Part shown: one piece after another, positions 53,629 to 62,086 of the stretch
Numbering within the stretch: position 1 is the stretch's first letter
Layout of the letters: each line of letters begins with the position of its first letter
Origin: a bacterium
GTDB taxonomy: Bacteria; Sumerlaeota; Sumerlaeia; SLMS01; JAHLLQ01
Assembly: GCA_020444065.1 (NCBI GenBank)
Contig: JAHLLQ010000006.1
Span: 342,380-406,379 of the forward strand
Direction: 5' to 3'
Length of the DNA: 64,000 bases
Program-made: the position numbers and the translations under genes
Notes under the pieces: generated by a model
What the model saw: the letters and a program-made list of their open reading frames with translations, nothing else
The model's database searches: none
What the model was told of the DNA's origin: nothing

Positions 53629-55674
53629 ATGGTGTCAAAGAGCAACGTTGATGACTTGGCGGCGACCATGATCGATGACGGCCGGCAATCGGAAAGCTCC
53701 GAGCCCGAGGAGAGAAGCGGCGCCCCCTACGCCGATGAGACTCAGGCCGCGCCCAATAATGAGATCACTCGCACCCCGCCCACGGTGATCCCTGACGGAT
53801 CGCCGGAGGACGATACGCGCTACCTGAAGGCCGATGCGCTGCCTGATCGGGTTGAGGGCAGCGACATGATCGGCCCCTTCCAGATCACGCGGAAGCTCGG
53901 CCAGGGCGGCATGGGCGTCGTCTATGAGGCCTACGATGCGAATCTCGATCGCAAAGTGGCCATCAAGGTCATGACCGATATGCTGGCGGAAAATGAAACC
54001 GCCCGCGAACGCCTGAAAGTCGAGGCGCAATCCGCCGCTCGCCTGAATCACCCCAACATCGTTTCCGTCTATGCCTTCGGTTCCGTCGGAGAATCTTCCT
54101 ATATCGCCTTCGAGTTCATCGAGGGCGAGGATCTTGGAGCAATCATCCGCCGCAAGGGCGCGCTGCCGTTAGGAGAGGCGCTTCCCATACTGCGCCAGAC
54201 GGTCGAGGCGCTGCGTTTTGCCTGGGCTGGCAAGGTGATCCACCGCGATATCAAGCCTGCCAACCTGATGGTGACGAAGTCCGGCCAGATCAAGGTCGCC
54301 GACTTCGGACTCGCGAAGCGCATGGACATGGACCTGGGCTTGACGGCAACAGACATGATCCTGGGCTCTCCGAATTACATGGCGCCGGAGCAAAGCTCCA
54401 GCGGATCGGCAGACTTCCGAACGGACATCTATTCGCTCGGATGCACGTTCTACATGATGCTGATGGGCGATGCGCCGTACAAAGCATCGACGCCGTTTGG
54501 CGTGTTGCTGGCGCACACACAGTCGCCACTGCCCGAGCCGGATGCACTGAAGCAACTGCTGGGCGGGCGCGTGCTCGGGATGATCCATCGTATGATGGCA
54601 AAGAAGCCCGAGGATCGTTTCACGTCCTACGATGAGTTGCTGGCCACGATCGATGAACTGATCGATCTGGAGCAGGGCGCACAGCCGCCCACGATCGTCT
54701 CTCAGCGCCCTTCGCCCCAGGAGATGCCGACGGTCCTGACCTCGCCATCATCAATGGCCAGGCCATACACACCGCCCGCACCGGAGAAGACAAGCAAGCT
54801 CTGGTACATCCTGGGGGGTGTCGCGGTGATTCTGTTCGGCGTGTTCGCGGTGGCAACACTCGGCCCATTCGGCAAATCGAAGCCAACCACATCGCCTGCG
54901 CCTGCAACGGCAGCAGCGGCGCGTCCACAGCCCACTCCGATGCCCGAACCGACGACGATTCCAACGATGTCTCAAGTGGGCGAAGTGGCGCCTTCGGAAT
55001 TCAACTCCTCCAATCCGACATCCGCCAATCAATCGTTGGATTCACGAATAATCGACTTCGTGTCGCGTGCTTCTCGACTCAGCTACGATATCACTCAAGG
55101 CAAGTGGACAAACGCCCTAGATGCGATCGGGCGTGCCGCTCTTGGTCCAACAGCTTCGGAGACCAACCGCGAAGAGATCGTCATGCTTCAAAAGACGATC
55201 GGGGTCGCCCGCGACAGGGAATTGGAACTTCTGGAGAAAGCCGGCACGATGGTGCCGTTCGAGGTTCACGACGCGAATCGAATGGTTCGCGTGGAAGAAG
55301 CCTCACGAAAAGGAGTCAAGACTTCGGACAAGAACGGCGGGAACAGCACATTCATCGAGATGGGCAAGGTGACCATCGATCTGCGCGGGAGTATCGCCCG
55401 CTACGTCGTCATCAATGACCCGTCGAACGATCCGAATGAGATCTTCGCCGATGCTATCGTTCTGAAAGCGATCAGCCCGACGGACGGCGAACTGCAATGG
55501 TCGCAGTTCGCACCGAGGTTGGCCGGCGCACCCGAATTGGAAAACTGGAAGGCCGAGTGGGAGCAGTGGGATCGAATCACGACGATGGGGCGGAAGATTG
55601 AGTCGCCCGAAGGCCTCCCCGGCGGTGCGCTCCGCCGTCCTGGTGGGATGCTGCCTCCGCCCCGCCGACGGTAG
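53629..55674 (+). CDS. membrane Ser/Thr protein kinase (PknB-like)
   Basis: A 681-residue protein. A disordered acidic N-terminus (1-80) precedes a Hanks-type kinase domain (82-~345): glycine loop GQGGMGVVYEA (91-101), ATP-binding K113 (VAIKV), E132, catalytic HRDIKPANLM (D207), metal-binding DFG (225-227), and the activation-segment APEQ (252-255). A single membrane helix lies at ~391-411 after a proline-rich linker. An extracytoplasmic region of ~270 residues follows, including an NGGNSTFIEMGKVTIDLRG beta segment and a Pro/Gly-rich basic end. All residues needed for catalysis are present. No PASTA repeats. It abuts the convergent histidine kinase gene with no spacer. Confidence 0.9.
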   Translation: MVSKSNVDDLAATMIDDGRQSESSEPEERSGAPYADETQAAPNNEITRTPPTVIPDGSPEDDTRYLKADALPDRVEGSDMIGPFQITRKLGQGGMGVVYEAYDANLDRKVAIKVMTDMLAENETARERLKVEAQSAARLNHPNIVSVYAFGSVGESSYIAFEFIEGEDLGAIIRRKGALPLGEALPILRQTVEALRFAWAGKVIHRDIKPANLMVTKSGQIKVADFGLAKRMDMDLGLTATDMILGSPNYMAPEQSSSGSADFRTDIYSLGCTFYMMLMGDAPYKASTPFGVLLAHTQSPLPEPDALKQLLGGRVLGMIHRMMAKKPEDRFTSYDELLATIDELIDLEQGAQPPTIVSQRPSPQEMPTVLTSPSSMARPYTPPAPEKTSKLWYILGGVAVILFGVFAVATLGPFGKSKPTTSPAPATAAAARPQPTPMPEPTTIPTMSQVGEVAPSEFNSSNPTSANQSLDSRIIDFVSRASRLSYDITQGKWTNALDAIGRAALGPTASETNREEIVMLQKTIGVARDRELELLEKAGTMVPFEVHDANRMVRVEEASRKGVKTSDKNGGNSTFIEMGKVTIDLRGSIARYVVINDPSNDPNEIFADAIVLKAISPTDGELQWSQFAPRLAGAPELENWKAEWEQWDRITTMGRKIESPEGLPGGALRRPGGMLPPPRRR

Positions 55675-56925
55675 TTATTCGCTGGTCTGACATGGAATCG
55701 TCATGCGGAAGCGCGCACCATGATCGCGCTGCGGGGCTTCGATAACGATGTCGCCGCCCAGGTCGCCCAGGATCTTCGAACAAATGTAGAGCCCGAGTCC
55801 GGAACCTCCCTGTTCACCGCGCGTCGTAATGAACGGTTCGAACAGATCCTCGCGCAGTTCCTCAGGAAGCCCTGGCCCGCTGTCCTCGATGACGACGGCG
55901 AGGCGATAGTCCTCTTGGTTGACGCTGACCCACAAGCTACCCCGCCCCTCCATCGCCTGGAAGGCATTCAGGAAGAAATTCGAGAACAACTGGATCAGGC
56001 GATGCTGTGGAGCAAAGACCAGCGGCAATGATCCATCCCGCGGCACATCGCATTGCACGTCCACGTCGCCGCGTTCGTACTTCACGAGCGACATCGCCCG
56101 ATCGATCGTCTCTGCGATATCGCAGTACTCACTCTCCTCTTCGCTAACGCGCACGAAGTTCTCGAATCCAAGCTCGCGCAGCATCTTCAGGAAGAGCTCT
56201 GTCTGCGTATGGACAGCCTGCAACAACTCATCGCGATCGATCGGAGAGCCCTCGAGCGCATCGCTGACCTCGTGCTTGATGTTCAGTACCGGCTTCTTCA
56301 GATCGTGGAAAATGTTCGCGGAAAGCTGCCCTGCGAGCGCGAGACGCTCGAGACGAATGACCTCGGCGCGGCGTTGTTCCAACTCCGAAACCGTGCGGCT
56401 CAGTTCCACTTCTTTGCCGCGCTGGCGGAAGACGAGAACACCCAGGCAAACAAACAGCAGCAGACCAAAAACCCAGACCGCCCGGTCGACCGCCTCGCGA
56501 TTCTTCGGCGCCAGTTCGACGTATAGCCAACCATGAGGCGACGTCGGATCCCCGACGGGAAGCCGCTCCCAACTTTGGACTTCGGTGCGCCAGTCCGGAT
56601 GCAGCAGCTCGTAGTAATACGGGTACAGCAAACGTTCCCGACCGCCGAGGGCTTGCTTCGTCACGAACAATCGCGCGACCAGATCGCTTTCTTCGAGGCT
56701 GCGCGCGAGCGATTCGACCTGAGAGAAGCGCACGGAAACATTCTCCGGACGCCCCAGCGCGTCGGTGCGCTCGAAGACGCGAACCGCGTTGGAGAGAGAC
56801 GTCTCCTCTTCGCTCACGAGTCGCCCACGAATCCACAGCAGTGTTGCGAGTGCCGCGACGAGGAGCAGAACGGCCAATACAAGGGGCCAGCGGGCAGGTG
56901 CGCTGTGCGTCGTCTCGGCTTTCAT
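55675..56925 (-). CDS. sensor histidine kinase paired with a PhnD-like binding protein
   Basis: A 416-residue kinase with membrane helices at ~13-33 and ~149-167 and a ~115-residue periplasmic segment between them. A coiled-coil stretch (170-195) leads to the H-box NIFHDLKKPVLNIK (H207). N-box FFLNAFQAMEG, D-box IEDSGPGLP, F-box LFEPFITT and G-box GGSGLGLYI follow. The type resembles NtrB/AtoS-like kinases that signal to sigma-54 regulators, and such a regulator is encoded 1.4 kb upstream on the same strand. Its ATG overlaps the stop of the PhnD-like gene (TAATG), suggesting the binding protein feeds the sensor. Confidence 0.9.
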   Translation of the reverse strand: MKAETTHSAPARWPLVLAVLLLVAALATLLWIRGRLVSEEETSLSNAVRVFERTDALGRPENVSVRFSQVESLARSLEESDLVARLFVTKQALGGRERLLYPYYYELLHPDWRTEVQSWERLPVGDPTSPHGWLYVELAPKNREAVDRAVWVFGLLLFVCLGVLVFRQRGKEVELSRTVSELEQRRAEVIRLERLALAGQLSANIFHDLKKPVLNIKHEVSDALEGSPIDRDELLQAVHTQTELFLKMLRELGFENFVRVSEEESEYCDIAETIDRAMSLVKYERGDVDVQCDVPRDGSLPLVFAPQHRLIQLFSNFFLNAFQAMEGRGSLWVSVNQEDYRLAVVIEDSGPGLPEELREDLFEPFITTRGEQGGSGLGLYICSKILGDLGGDIVIEAPQRDHGARFRMTIPCQTSE

Positions 56926-57905
56926 TAGCGCCCGATCTCCCCGACGCGTTCGTCGAACTCCGTCAGCAGAAGGCGCACTTCCTGATAGTCCGAGTCGCGT
57001 GCGCTCTGCAACTGAACGCGACCGAATCCGCCCTGCAGCGAAAAGTCTCTCAGCGCACGCTTCAGTTCGCGGCCGAGTTCACTGACCTGCGGCGCGAGTC
57101 CTGGATGCACGATCACGGGGTCGGTCATTACCGGATTTGTGCGAAGAATCACACGGCGGACATCGTTCTTCTGTTCAGCGTTCAGTCCGGAACGATCCAG
57201 CGTCTCCTCCATCGCCCCTTCTTCGCACGCACCGACATCGACAAGACCGGCAACAACGGCTTTCGTGACCTCGGCGCTCGACTCGAACCAGATCAATCCG
57301 CCCCGAGGGCGCTGAATGCCAAAGCGCCGGCTCATCTCCAGCAATGGTGCCACGAACCCGGCGACGCTCTGCGATGCGACCACGGCGATGCGCTGGTCGG
57401 TCAGGTACTCGGCCACATCATCGTCGCTCAGTTCGTCCTGAGCGAATAGGGGGGACCGGGCACTGATGACAATGACGCCGCGCTGCAGCACGCGCCCGCC
57501 ACGGGACGACGTGAAGTCGCGCTCGCGACGGGTCTGCAAAATGACGGTGTAGCCGGTCTGCTGCTCGGCCCAGGCACGGGCGGGCACGAATGCGACATCG
57601 AATTCCAGAGCGTTCAGCCGACGAAGCATGTCGCGCCCGCCGTCAGTACTGAATAACCCAATGCCTTCGTAGCCTTCGGTCTCCATCGCGGCTGTGACTT
57701 CGGGAACGGCGAGGAGATATTCGCGAAGAGCTTCAAGCTGGACCGGCGTCATGTCCGCCTCGCCCTCCGGTCGCAGGAAGCCAATGCGCAGCAGTCGATC
57801 CGTTCGATGGGTCAAGGTTCCGGACGTGGGCTCGTCCTGCGCCCAGGCCGGGAGGCAGAAGATGACTGCAAGCAGAAGGAGAAGAAAGCGCCGCATCGGG
57901 TCCAT
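56925..57905 (-). CDS. PhnD-like periplasmic substrate-binding protein, probably a sensor subunit
   Basis: A 326-residue exported protein (signal peptide FLLLLLAVIFCLPAWA) of the phosphate/phosphonate-binding PhnD/TctC-like fold. Conserved-type elements are LRIGFLRPEGE, the ALEFDVAFVPARAWAEQ strand-helix, IAVVASQSVAGFVAPLLEM, the loop AVVAGLVDVGACEEGAMEE, and RTNPVMTDPVIVHPGLAP. No ABC transporter permease or ATPase gene is nearby. Its stop instead overlaps the start of a histidine kinase, an arrangement known for periplasmic binding proteins that act in signalling. The ligand is undefined: phosphonate, phosphite or another oxyanion is possible. Confidence 0.82.
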   Translation of the reverse strand: MDPMRRFLLLLLAVIFCLPAWAQDEPTSGTLTHRTDRLLRIGFLRPEGEADMTPVQLEALREYLLAVPEVTAAMETEGYEGIGLFSTDGGRDMLRRLNALEFDVAFVPARAWAEQQTGYTVILQTRRERDFTSSRGGRVLQRGVIVISARSPLFAQDELSDDDVAEYLTDQRIAVVASQSVAGFVAPLLEMSRRFGIQRPRGGLIWFESSAEVTKAVVAGLVDVGACEEGAMEETLDRSGLNAEQKNDVRRVILRTNPVMTDPVIVHPGLAPQVSELGRELKRALRDFSLQGGFGRVQLQSARDSDYQEVRLLLTEFDERVGEIGR

Positions 57906-57978
57906 TCCAAGTGGCTGACACAGAGGACCTAGCGCATCCCCGGCGGGAAGGCAAGCGCCTGTGCCTGCCTTAAACGGA

Positions 57979-58008
57979 CTACGGCCGAACCTGAAAGGTC
58001 GGCCGTAG
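57979..58008 (-). terminator. strong hairpin in the PhnD leader (terminator-like)
   Basis: CTACGGCCGA (57979-57988) and TCGGCCGTAG (57999-58008) pair perfectly, and the loop can close further. On the minus strand TCCGTTTAAGG follows, a short T-run. It could end a small RNA or attenuate transcription before the PhnD-like gene, or terminate the sigma-54 regulator transcript. Confidence 0.5.
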
Positions 58009-58222
58009 GCATCACGTTAAGTGGTTCGTTTTGCTGAACCAGCGACCTCTCCCCACCTGGTCAAGGAGGCTGGAGCGTACTGAGCAGGTTTCCTCTCTCC
58101 CCTCCCAGGGATTCTTCCTCGCCCGTCCGCCGGGCTCCCTCGCCCTCCGGAAATCTCCCAATTTGCCCTCAACGCGATCAATGTACGGAGAAGATGAGCG
58201 CCCACGCAATCGAAAAATGCTA
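57979..58222 (-). ncRNA. candidate structured leader or small RNA upstream of the PhnD/kinase operon
   Basis: A minus-strand transcript from the promoter at 58256-58229 would run ~245 nt to the strong hairpin at 57979-58008. On the way it can form several small hairpins: GCCCG/CGGGC, GACC/GGTC and TGGTTC/GAACCA with an AGCAAAAC loop. The stretch 57906-58296 contains no convincing gene. I recognise no Rfam-type riboswitch motif. Whether it is a leader, an attenuator or a free RNA is inference. Confidence 0.3.
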
Positions 58223-58228
58223 AAGGCG

Positions 58229-58256
58229 ATAATATTTGTCCGAATTAGTCTGTCAA
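58229..58256 (-). promoter_or_regulatory. sigma-70 promoter, minus strand
   Basis: Perfect -35 TTGACA (58256-58251) and -10 TATTAT (58234-58229, 5/6) with a 16-base spacer lie in an AT-rich patch. It reads toward the PhnD-like gene and would give a leader of about 315 bases. It is the best promoter match I found in the window. Confidence 0.6.
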
Positions 58257-58296
58257 ATAACGGAACGTTGTGTCCCGAATCCAGGCTGTCCTGGGA

Positions 58297-59652
58297 TCAA
58301 TTCTCTAGACCGAGTTCCTTGATTCGCCGCTGAAGCGTGCGCCGACTGATGCCGAGAATCTCCGCGGCACGCGTCCGGTTTCCATCGACTGAGGCGAGGG
58401 TGCGCTTCAGGTAACGCGTTTCGACCTCTTCCAGCGGCAAGCCAAGCGGAACTGTCAGACCATCGGTAACAGGTTCTCTCTCGCGAGAGATCGAGCTCGG
58501 AAGGTCATCAGCCTGAATGGTGTCGCCCTTCAAGAAAACGAAGGTGTTCTCCATCACGTTGCGAAGTTCGCGGACGTTTCCGGGCCAATGATAGCCCTGG
58601 AGAATCTCGATCGCGTCGCGCGAGAGATTGGGCACGGGACGACCGTTTTCTTGCGCGAAGTCGCCCAGGAAGTGCTGGGCCAGAAGCGGAATGTCGGCCC
58701 GACGATGGCGGAGCGGCGGGACTTCGACCTGCACGACTTTCAGGCGGTAGTACAGGTCCTCGCGGAAACGCCCTTCGGCGACTTCTTCTTCCAATTCGCG
58801 ATTGGTCGCGACGATCAGACGGACATCAACTTTCAGCGTGCTCGTGCCACCGACGCGCGTGATCTCGCGCTGCTCGAGGACTCGCAGAAGCTTGACCTGC
58901 ATGGAAAGAGGGATTTCGCCAATCTCATCCAGAAACAAGGTGCCGCCATCGGCCATTTCAAACCTTCCCGGCCGACGAGAGATCGCGCCGGTGAAAGCGC
59001 CGCGCTCGTGACCGAAGAGTTCGCTCTCCAGCAATGTCTCCGGCAACGCCGCGCAATGCACAGCGACAAACGATTTCTTCGCCCGCGGGCTGATCTGGTG
59101 CAATGCCTTCGCAAACACCTCCTTGCCAACGCCGGATTCGCCTTCGATCAGGATCGTGGCCTTAGTCGGACCAACCTGGCGAACGATGTCGTAGAGTCGC
59201 TGCATTTCATTGGACTCGCCGATCATGCCTTCGATGCCGAAGCGCTTGTCGATCTGCTGGCGCAATTGCAGATTCTCACGCACCAGCATACGATGCTGTG
59301 CCGCCTTCTCGACCAGCACGCGGAGTTCCTTCACGTTCACCGGCTTGGTCAGGTAGTCGAACGCGCCTTCCTTCAACGCATCCACGGCCGATTCAATCGT
59401 TCCGAAAGCCGTCAGAATGATCACAGCCGGCGAGGGCTCCAGGCTGAGAGCATGGCGCAGTACACCCAATCCATCGATTCCGCCCATCTTGAGATCTGTC
59501 ACAACGACATCGACCTCTTCGGAATTCAGGACCTGAATCGCTTCCTCTCCGTTGCTTGCCGTCATTACGTTGTTGTCTGTGCGGCCAAAGGCCAGGTTCA
59601 GGCCTTCCAGCACATCGGGTTGGTCATCGACCAGGAGGAGATTCGCAGGCAT
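58297..59652 (-). CDS. sigma-54-dependent response regulator (NtrC family)
   Basis: A 451-residue regulator. The receiver has D9/D10 (LLVDDQPD), phospho-acceptor D53 ([10 protein letters not shown]), T81 and K103. The AAA+ domain has Walker A GESGVGKE (171-178), the sigma-54 contact GAFTGA (218-223), Walker B GGTLFLDE (236-243) and [17 protein letters not shown] Fis-type helix-turn-helix closes it ([23 protein letters not shown]). It should activate sigma-54 promoters when phosphorylated, most likely by the kinase at 55675. AAGGAAC precedes the ATG. The DUF502 gene begins upstream on the same strand with 13 bases between. Confidence 0.94.
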   Translation of the reverse strand: MPANLLLVDDQPDVLEGLNLAFGRTDNNVMTASNGEEAIQVLNSEEVDVVVTDLKMGGIDGLGVLRHALSLEPSPAVIILTAFGTIESAVDALKEGAFDYLTKPVNVKELRVLVEKAAQHRMLVRENLQLRQQIDKRFGIEGMIGESNEMQRLYDIVRQVGPTKATILIEGESGVGKEVFAKALHQISPRAKKSFVAVHCAALPETLLESELFGHERGAFTGAISRRPGRFEMADGGTLFLDEIGEIPLSMQVKLLRVLEQREITRVGGTSTLKVDVRLIVATNRELEEEVAEGRFREDLYYRLKVVQVEVPPLRHRRADIPLLAQHFLGDFAQENGRPVPNLSRDAIEILQGYHWPGNVRELRNVMENTFVFLKGDTIQADDLPSSISREREPVTDGLTVPLGLPLEEVETRYLKRTLASVDGNRTRAAEILGISRRTLQRRIKELGLEN

Positions 59653-59665
59653 TTTCGTGTTCCTT

Positions 59666-60508
59666 TCAGCTGGGCGTCTTGTCGCTCGGCGCGCTTTCGT
59701 CGGGGCTGTCATCAGGTTGCCGCTTCACGGCCTCGACGAGTTCGGGTGGGATTTCGGATGTCAGCGGCTCGGACGGCGGCAGGTCGGGCTCGGTATCCAG
59801 CCCAACGAACGGATGTGTGTGAATAGCGTTCGGGGCCAGGATTCCGCCCGAGATAATGAGGCGAATGCCGTCTTCGACGCTGAGGTTGATATCGTGGACG
59901 TCTTCCATCGGCAGCATAAGCAGAAAGCCGCTCGTCGGGTTCGGTGTCGTGGGGAGGAAGACCATCACGAGGGCTTCGCCGTCCGGCTTTCGGATGATCT
60001 CGCCGGTGGCATACGCCAGGCACCAGATGCCGCGCCGCGGGTACTCGATCAGGACAACGCGCTTCAGCGAATCCCGACGCGTCGTCAGCGTGTTGATCAC
60101 TTCCTTCGGCGTCAGGTAGAAGAACTTCACCAGAGGAACGCGCGTCACCATTCCTTCGCCGATCTGAATCAGTCGACGGACGAACAGGAAGCGCGTGAGC
60201 CAGCCGACCATCGTAATCGTGACGACGGCCACGATCAGGGCGAAGAACGTGGACAGCGGCGCCACAAGGCGATCCGCCGGCACGCTGTCGTTCGCCAGCA
60301 ACTTGACCAGTTTCTCGATCGGCGGTTGGACGAACGGGCCGAAGATCGAATCGATCCGCCCCACGATCAGGAAAATCACCCAGATCGTGATGACCACCGG
60401 GATGACGGTGATCAGGCCCGCGATGAAGCGGCGCCGGAAGACATCCCAGCGTGTAGCCTTTGGCGATTGCCGCTCCTCGGGGGGAACGCGTGCGCCTTGC
60501 TCGTCCAT
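59666..60508 (-). CDS. DUF502-family membrane protein
   Basis: A 280-residue protein with two long membrane helices near the N-terminus (FIAGLITVIPVVITIWVIFLIVG and FFALIVAVVTITMVGWL) and a soluble C-terminal region. The DUF502 pattern is clear: VFRRRFIAGLITVIPVVIT, VPLVKFFYLTPKEVINTL, FKRVVLIEYPRRGIW-type block (here LKRVVLIEYPRRGIWCLAYATG), VFLPTTPNPTSGFLLMLPMEDV, and SVEDGIRLIISGGILAP. Function unknown. It is likely transcribed with the sigma-54 regulator that follows after 13 bases. Confidence 0.9.
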   Translation of the reverse strand: MDEQGARVPPEERQSPKATRWDVFRRRFIAGLITVIPVVITIWVIFLIVGRIDSIFGPFVQPPIEKLVKLLANDSVPADRLVAPLSTFFALIVAVVTITMVGWLTRFLFVRRLIQIGEGMVTRVPLVKFFYLTPKEVINTLTTRRDSLKRVVLIEYPRRGIWCLAYATGEIIRKPDGEALVMVFLPTTPNPTSGFLLMLPMEDVHDINLSVEDGIRLIISGGILAPNAIHTHPFVGLDTEPDLPPSEPLTSEIPPELVEAVKRQPDDSPDESAPSDKTPS

Positions 60509-60876
60509 ATTCGTGGCCTTCAGAGGTTCGCTGGGCAAGTGCGTGTCTGGTCCTGTTTAGGTATCTGGCAATTCAATCTGAATGGTCCGCCCGGCTGATG
60601 CGCGATCACCAATCCTCAAGCCATTCTGGGACAACTTGGCGCCCGCGACAAGTCGAATCGGCAGATGGGCAGATTTTCCAATCGAGGTGTGCAAAAATGG
60701 CCACCCCAACCTGCTGGGGCGCCGGGAATTCACGGCTCCGGCGCTGACATCACCCGCTGATTCGCAAGACTTCGGCCCGTTTTACTAACTGCGATTTTAC
60801 ATCCCGTTCGCATTCTCTTAGAGAGTGCCTGCTCGACTCCCCGCGACCCTGCAGAACCCTACCGGTGGAGGGCGCA
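60509..60876. other. intergenic region without recognised gene
   Basis: This 368-base spacer lies between the divergent DUF502 and glycosyltransferase-like genes. It has a few short inverted repeats (CCCC/GGGG near 60705, CTCTTAGAG near 60820) and AT-rich sequence around 60780-60815. I found no confident promoter, RNA gene or terminator. Confidence 0.5.
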
Positions 60877-62001
60877 ATGAGCAAAATCTTCTTCAGCCTG
60901 TCCGGCGAGGGCCGCGGCCACGCAACCCGTGTGCGTGCGCTTGTCGAGCGCCTGCGTCTCGATCACGATATCACGATCTTCGCTCCAGAGGACGCCTACC
61001 GACTCCTGGCTCCGATCTATGCGGAGACCGACGTCCGGGTCTGTTGGATCCCGGGACTTGTTTTCCACTACACGCGCGGCCATCGGCTGGATTTCGCCCG
61101 AACGACTCGCGAAGGCCTCGGCTATCTCGCCTCACTCAGTCGCCTCGTGAGTCGCCTCGAGGGCGTCATCCGCTGGGAACGGCCGGACCTGGTGGTGACG
61201 GATTTCGAGCCGTCACTCCCCCGCGCAGCGCATCGCTGCGGCGTTCCGTTCCTTAGCGTCAATCACCAGCACTTCCTGCTCTACAGCGATCTCAGCAGTT
61301 TGCCGCTGCACCTTCGCGCGCATGCAAGACTGATGGCGCAAGTGGTGCGGCGCTACTACGCGGGACAAGCCGAATCGATCGTCTCGTCGTTCTACTTCCC
61401 GCCGCTCAAGAATGGCATCGAGAACGTCTCGCAGGTTGGCGTCTTCCTGAGGCCGGAAGTCCTTGGGGCGATTCCCTCGGACGACGGCCATCTCGTTGCG
61501 TACCTGAGACGATTCGCTCCGGAGAATGTGATCGAATCGCTGCGCGCAACGGGTCGACAAGTTCGGATCTATGGCCTCGGCTTGCGACCGGATGATGGGA
61601 ACTTGCGGTATTGCGAAATCGATGCGACGCGTTTCGTGGAGGATCTCGCGTCGGCGTCGGCGCTCGTCTGTACGGCCGGGAATCAGCTTGTCGGCGAGGC
61701 GTTTGCCCTTGGCAAGCCCGTCTTCGCGATGCCCGAGACGCGCAACTACGAGCAGTACATCAACGCGCATTTCGTCGAGCAATCCGGCGCCGGCACATGG
61801 GTCGAGATCGAGAAGTGCCGCGCGGGAAATCTCGTGGCATTCCTGCGCAAACTGGATGAGTACCGCGGCAACATGCCAATCGAGCGCACTGATTGGGCCC
61901 AGGTCGCCATGCGCCGCATTCTGAGTCACGTCCAGCCTTCGGTGGAACTGAAGACGGGTGCTGCCTACGCGCCGACATTCGGGAAGCTTGTCGCCTCATA
62001 A
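60877..62001 (+). CDS. MJ1255-like glycosyltransferase (GT-B fold, GT28-like)
   Basis: A 374-residue protein. The N-terminal strand-loop KIFFSLSGEGRGHATRVRALVERL with GxGRGHATR is typical of the MJ1255/VC2487 group of GT-B glycosyltransferases related to GT28 (MurG-like). A second half shows the nucleotide-sugar-binding pattern VRIYGLGLRPDDG, FVEDLASASALVCTAGNQLVGEAFALGKPVFAMPE. It probably uses a UDP-sugar; acceptor unknown. GGAGGG lies just before the ATG at 60877. An in-frame GTG four codons upstream is unlikely. Followed by the convergent FG-GAP gene. Confidence 0.8.
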   Translation: MSKIFFSLSGEGRGHATRVRALVERLRLDHDITIFAPEDAYRLLAPIYAETDVRVCWIPGLVFHYTRGHRLDFARTTREGLGYLASLSRLVSRLEGVIRWERPDLVVTDFEPSLPRAAHRCGVPFLSVNHQHFLLYSDLSSLPLHLRAHARLMAQVVRRYYAGQAESIVSSFYFPPLKNGIENVSQVGVFLRPEVLGAIPSDDGHLVAYLRRFAPENVIESLRATGRQVRIYGLGLRPDDGNLRYCEIDATRFVEDLASASALVCTAGNQLVGEAFALGKPVFAMPETRNYEQYINAHFVEQSGAGTWVEIEKCRAGNLVAFLRKLDEYRGNMPIERTDWAQVAMRRILSHVQPSVELKTGAAYAPTFGKLVAS

Positions 62002-62086
62002 GGCAAGTCGAACGAAGCGCTATGTGCCCGAACGATCCCTGAGATTATGCGCGACGCAGCCGGTATTCGTCGGAGTGTGTCTTTCT

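Noticed and set aside
57945..57966. GGCAC...TTGC sequence on the minus strand before the PhnD-like gene, resembling a sigma-54 promoter
   Set aside because: The GG and GC dinucleotides are 11 rather than 10 bases apart, a spacing that sigma-54 holoenzyme does not usually tolerate.
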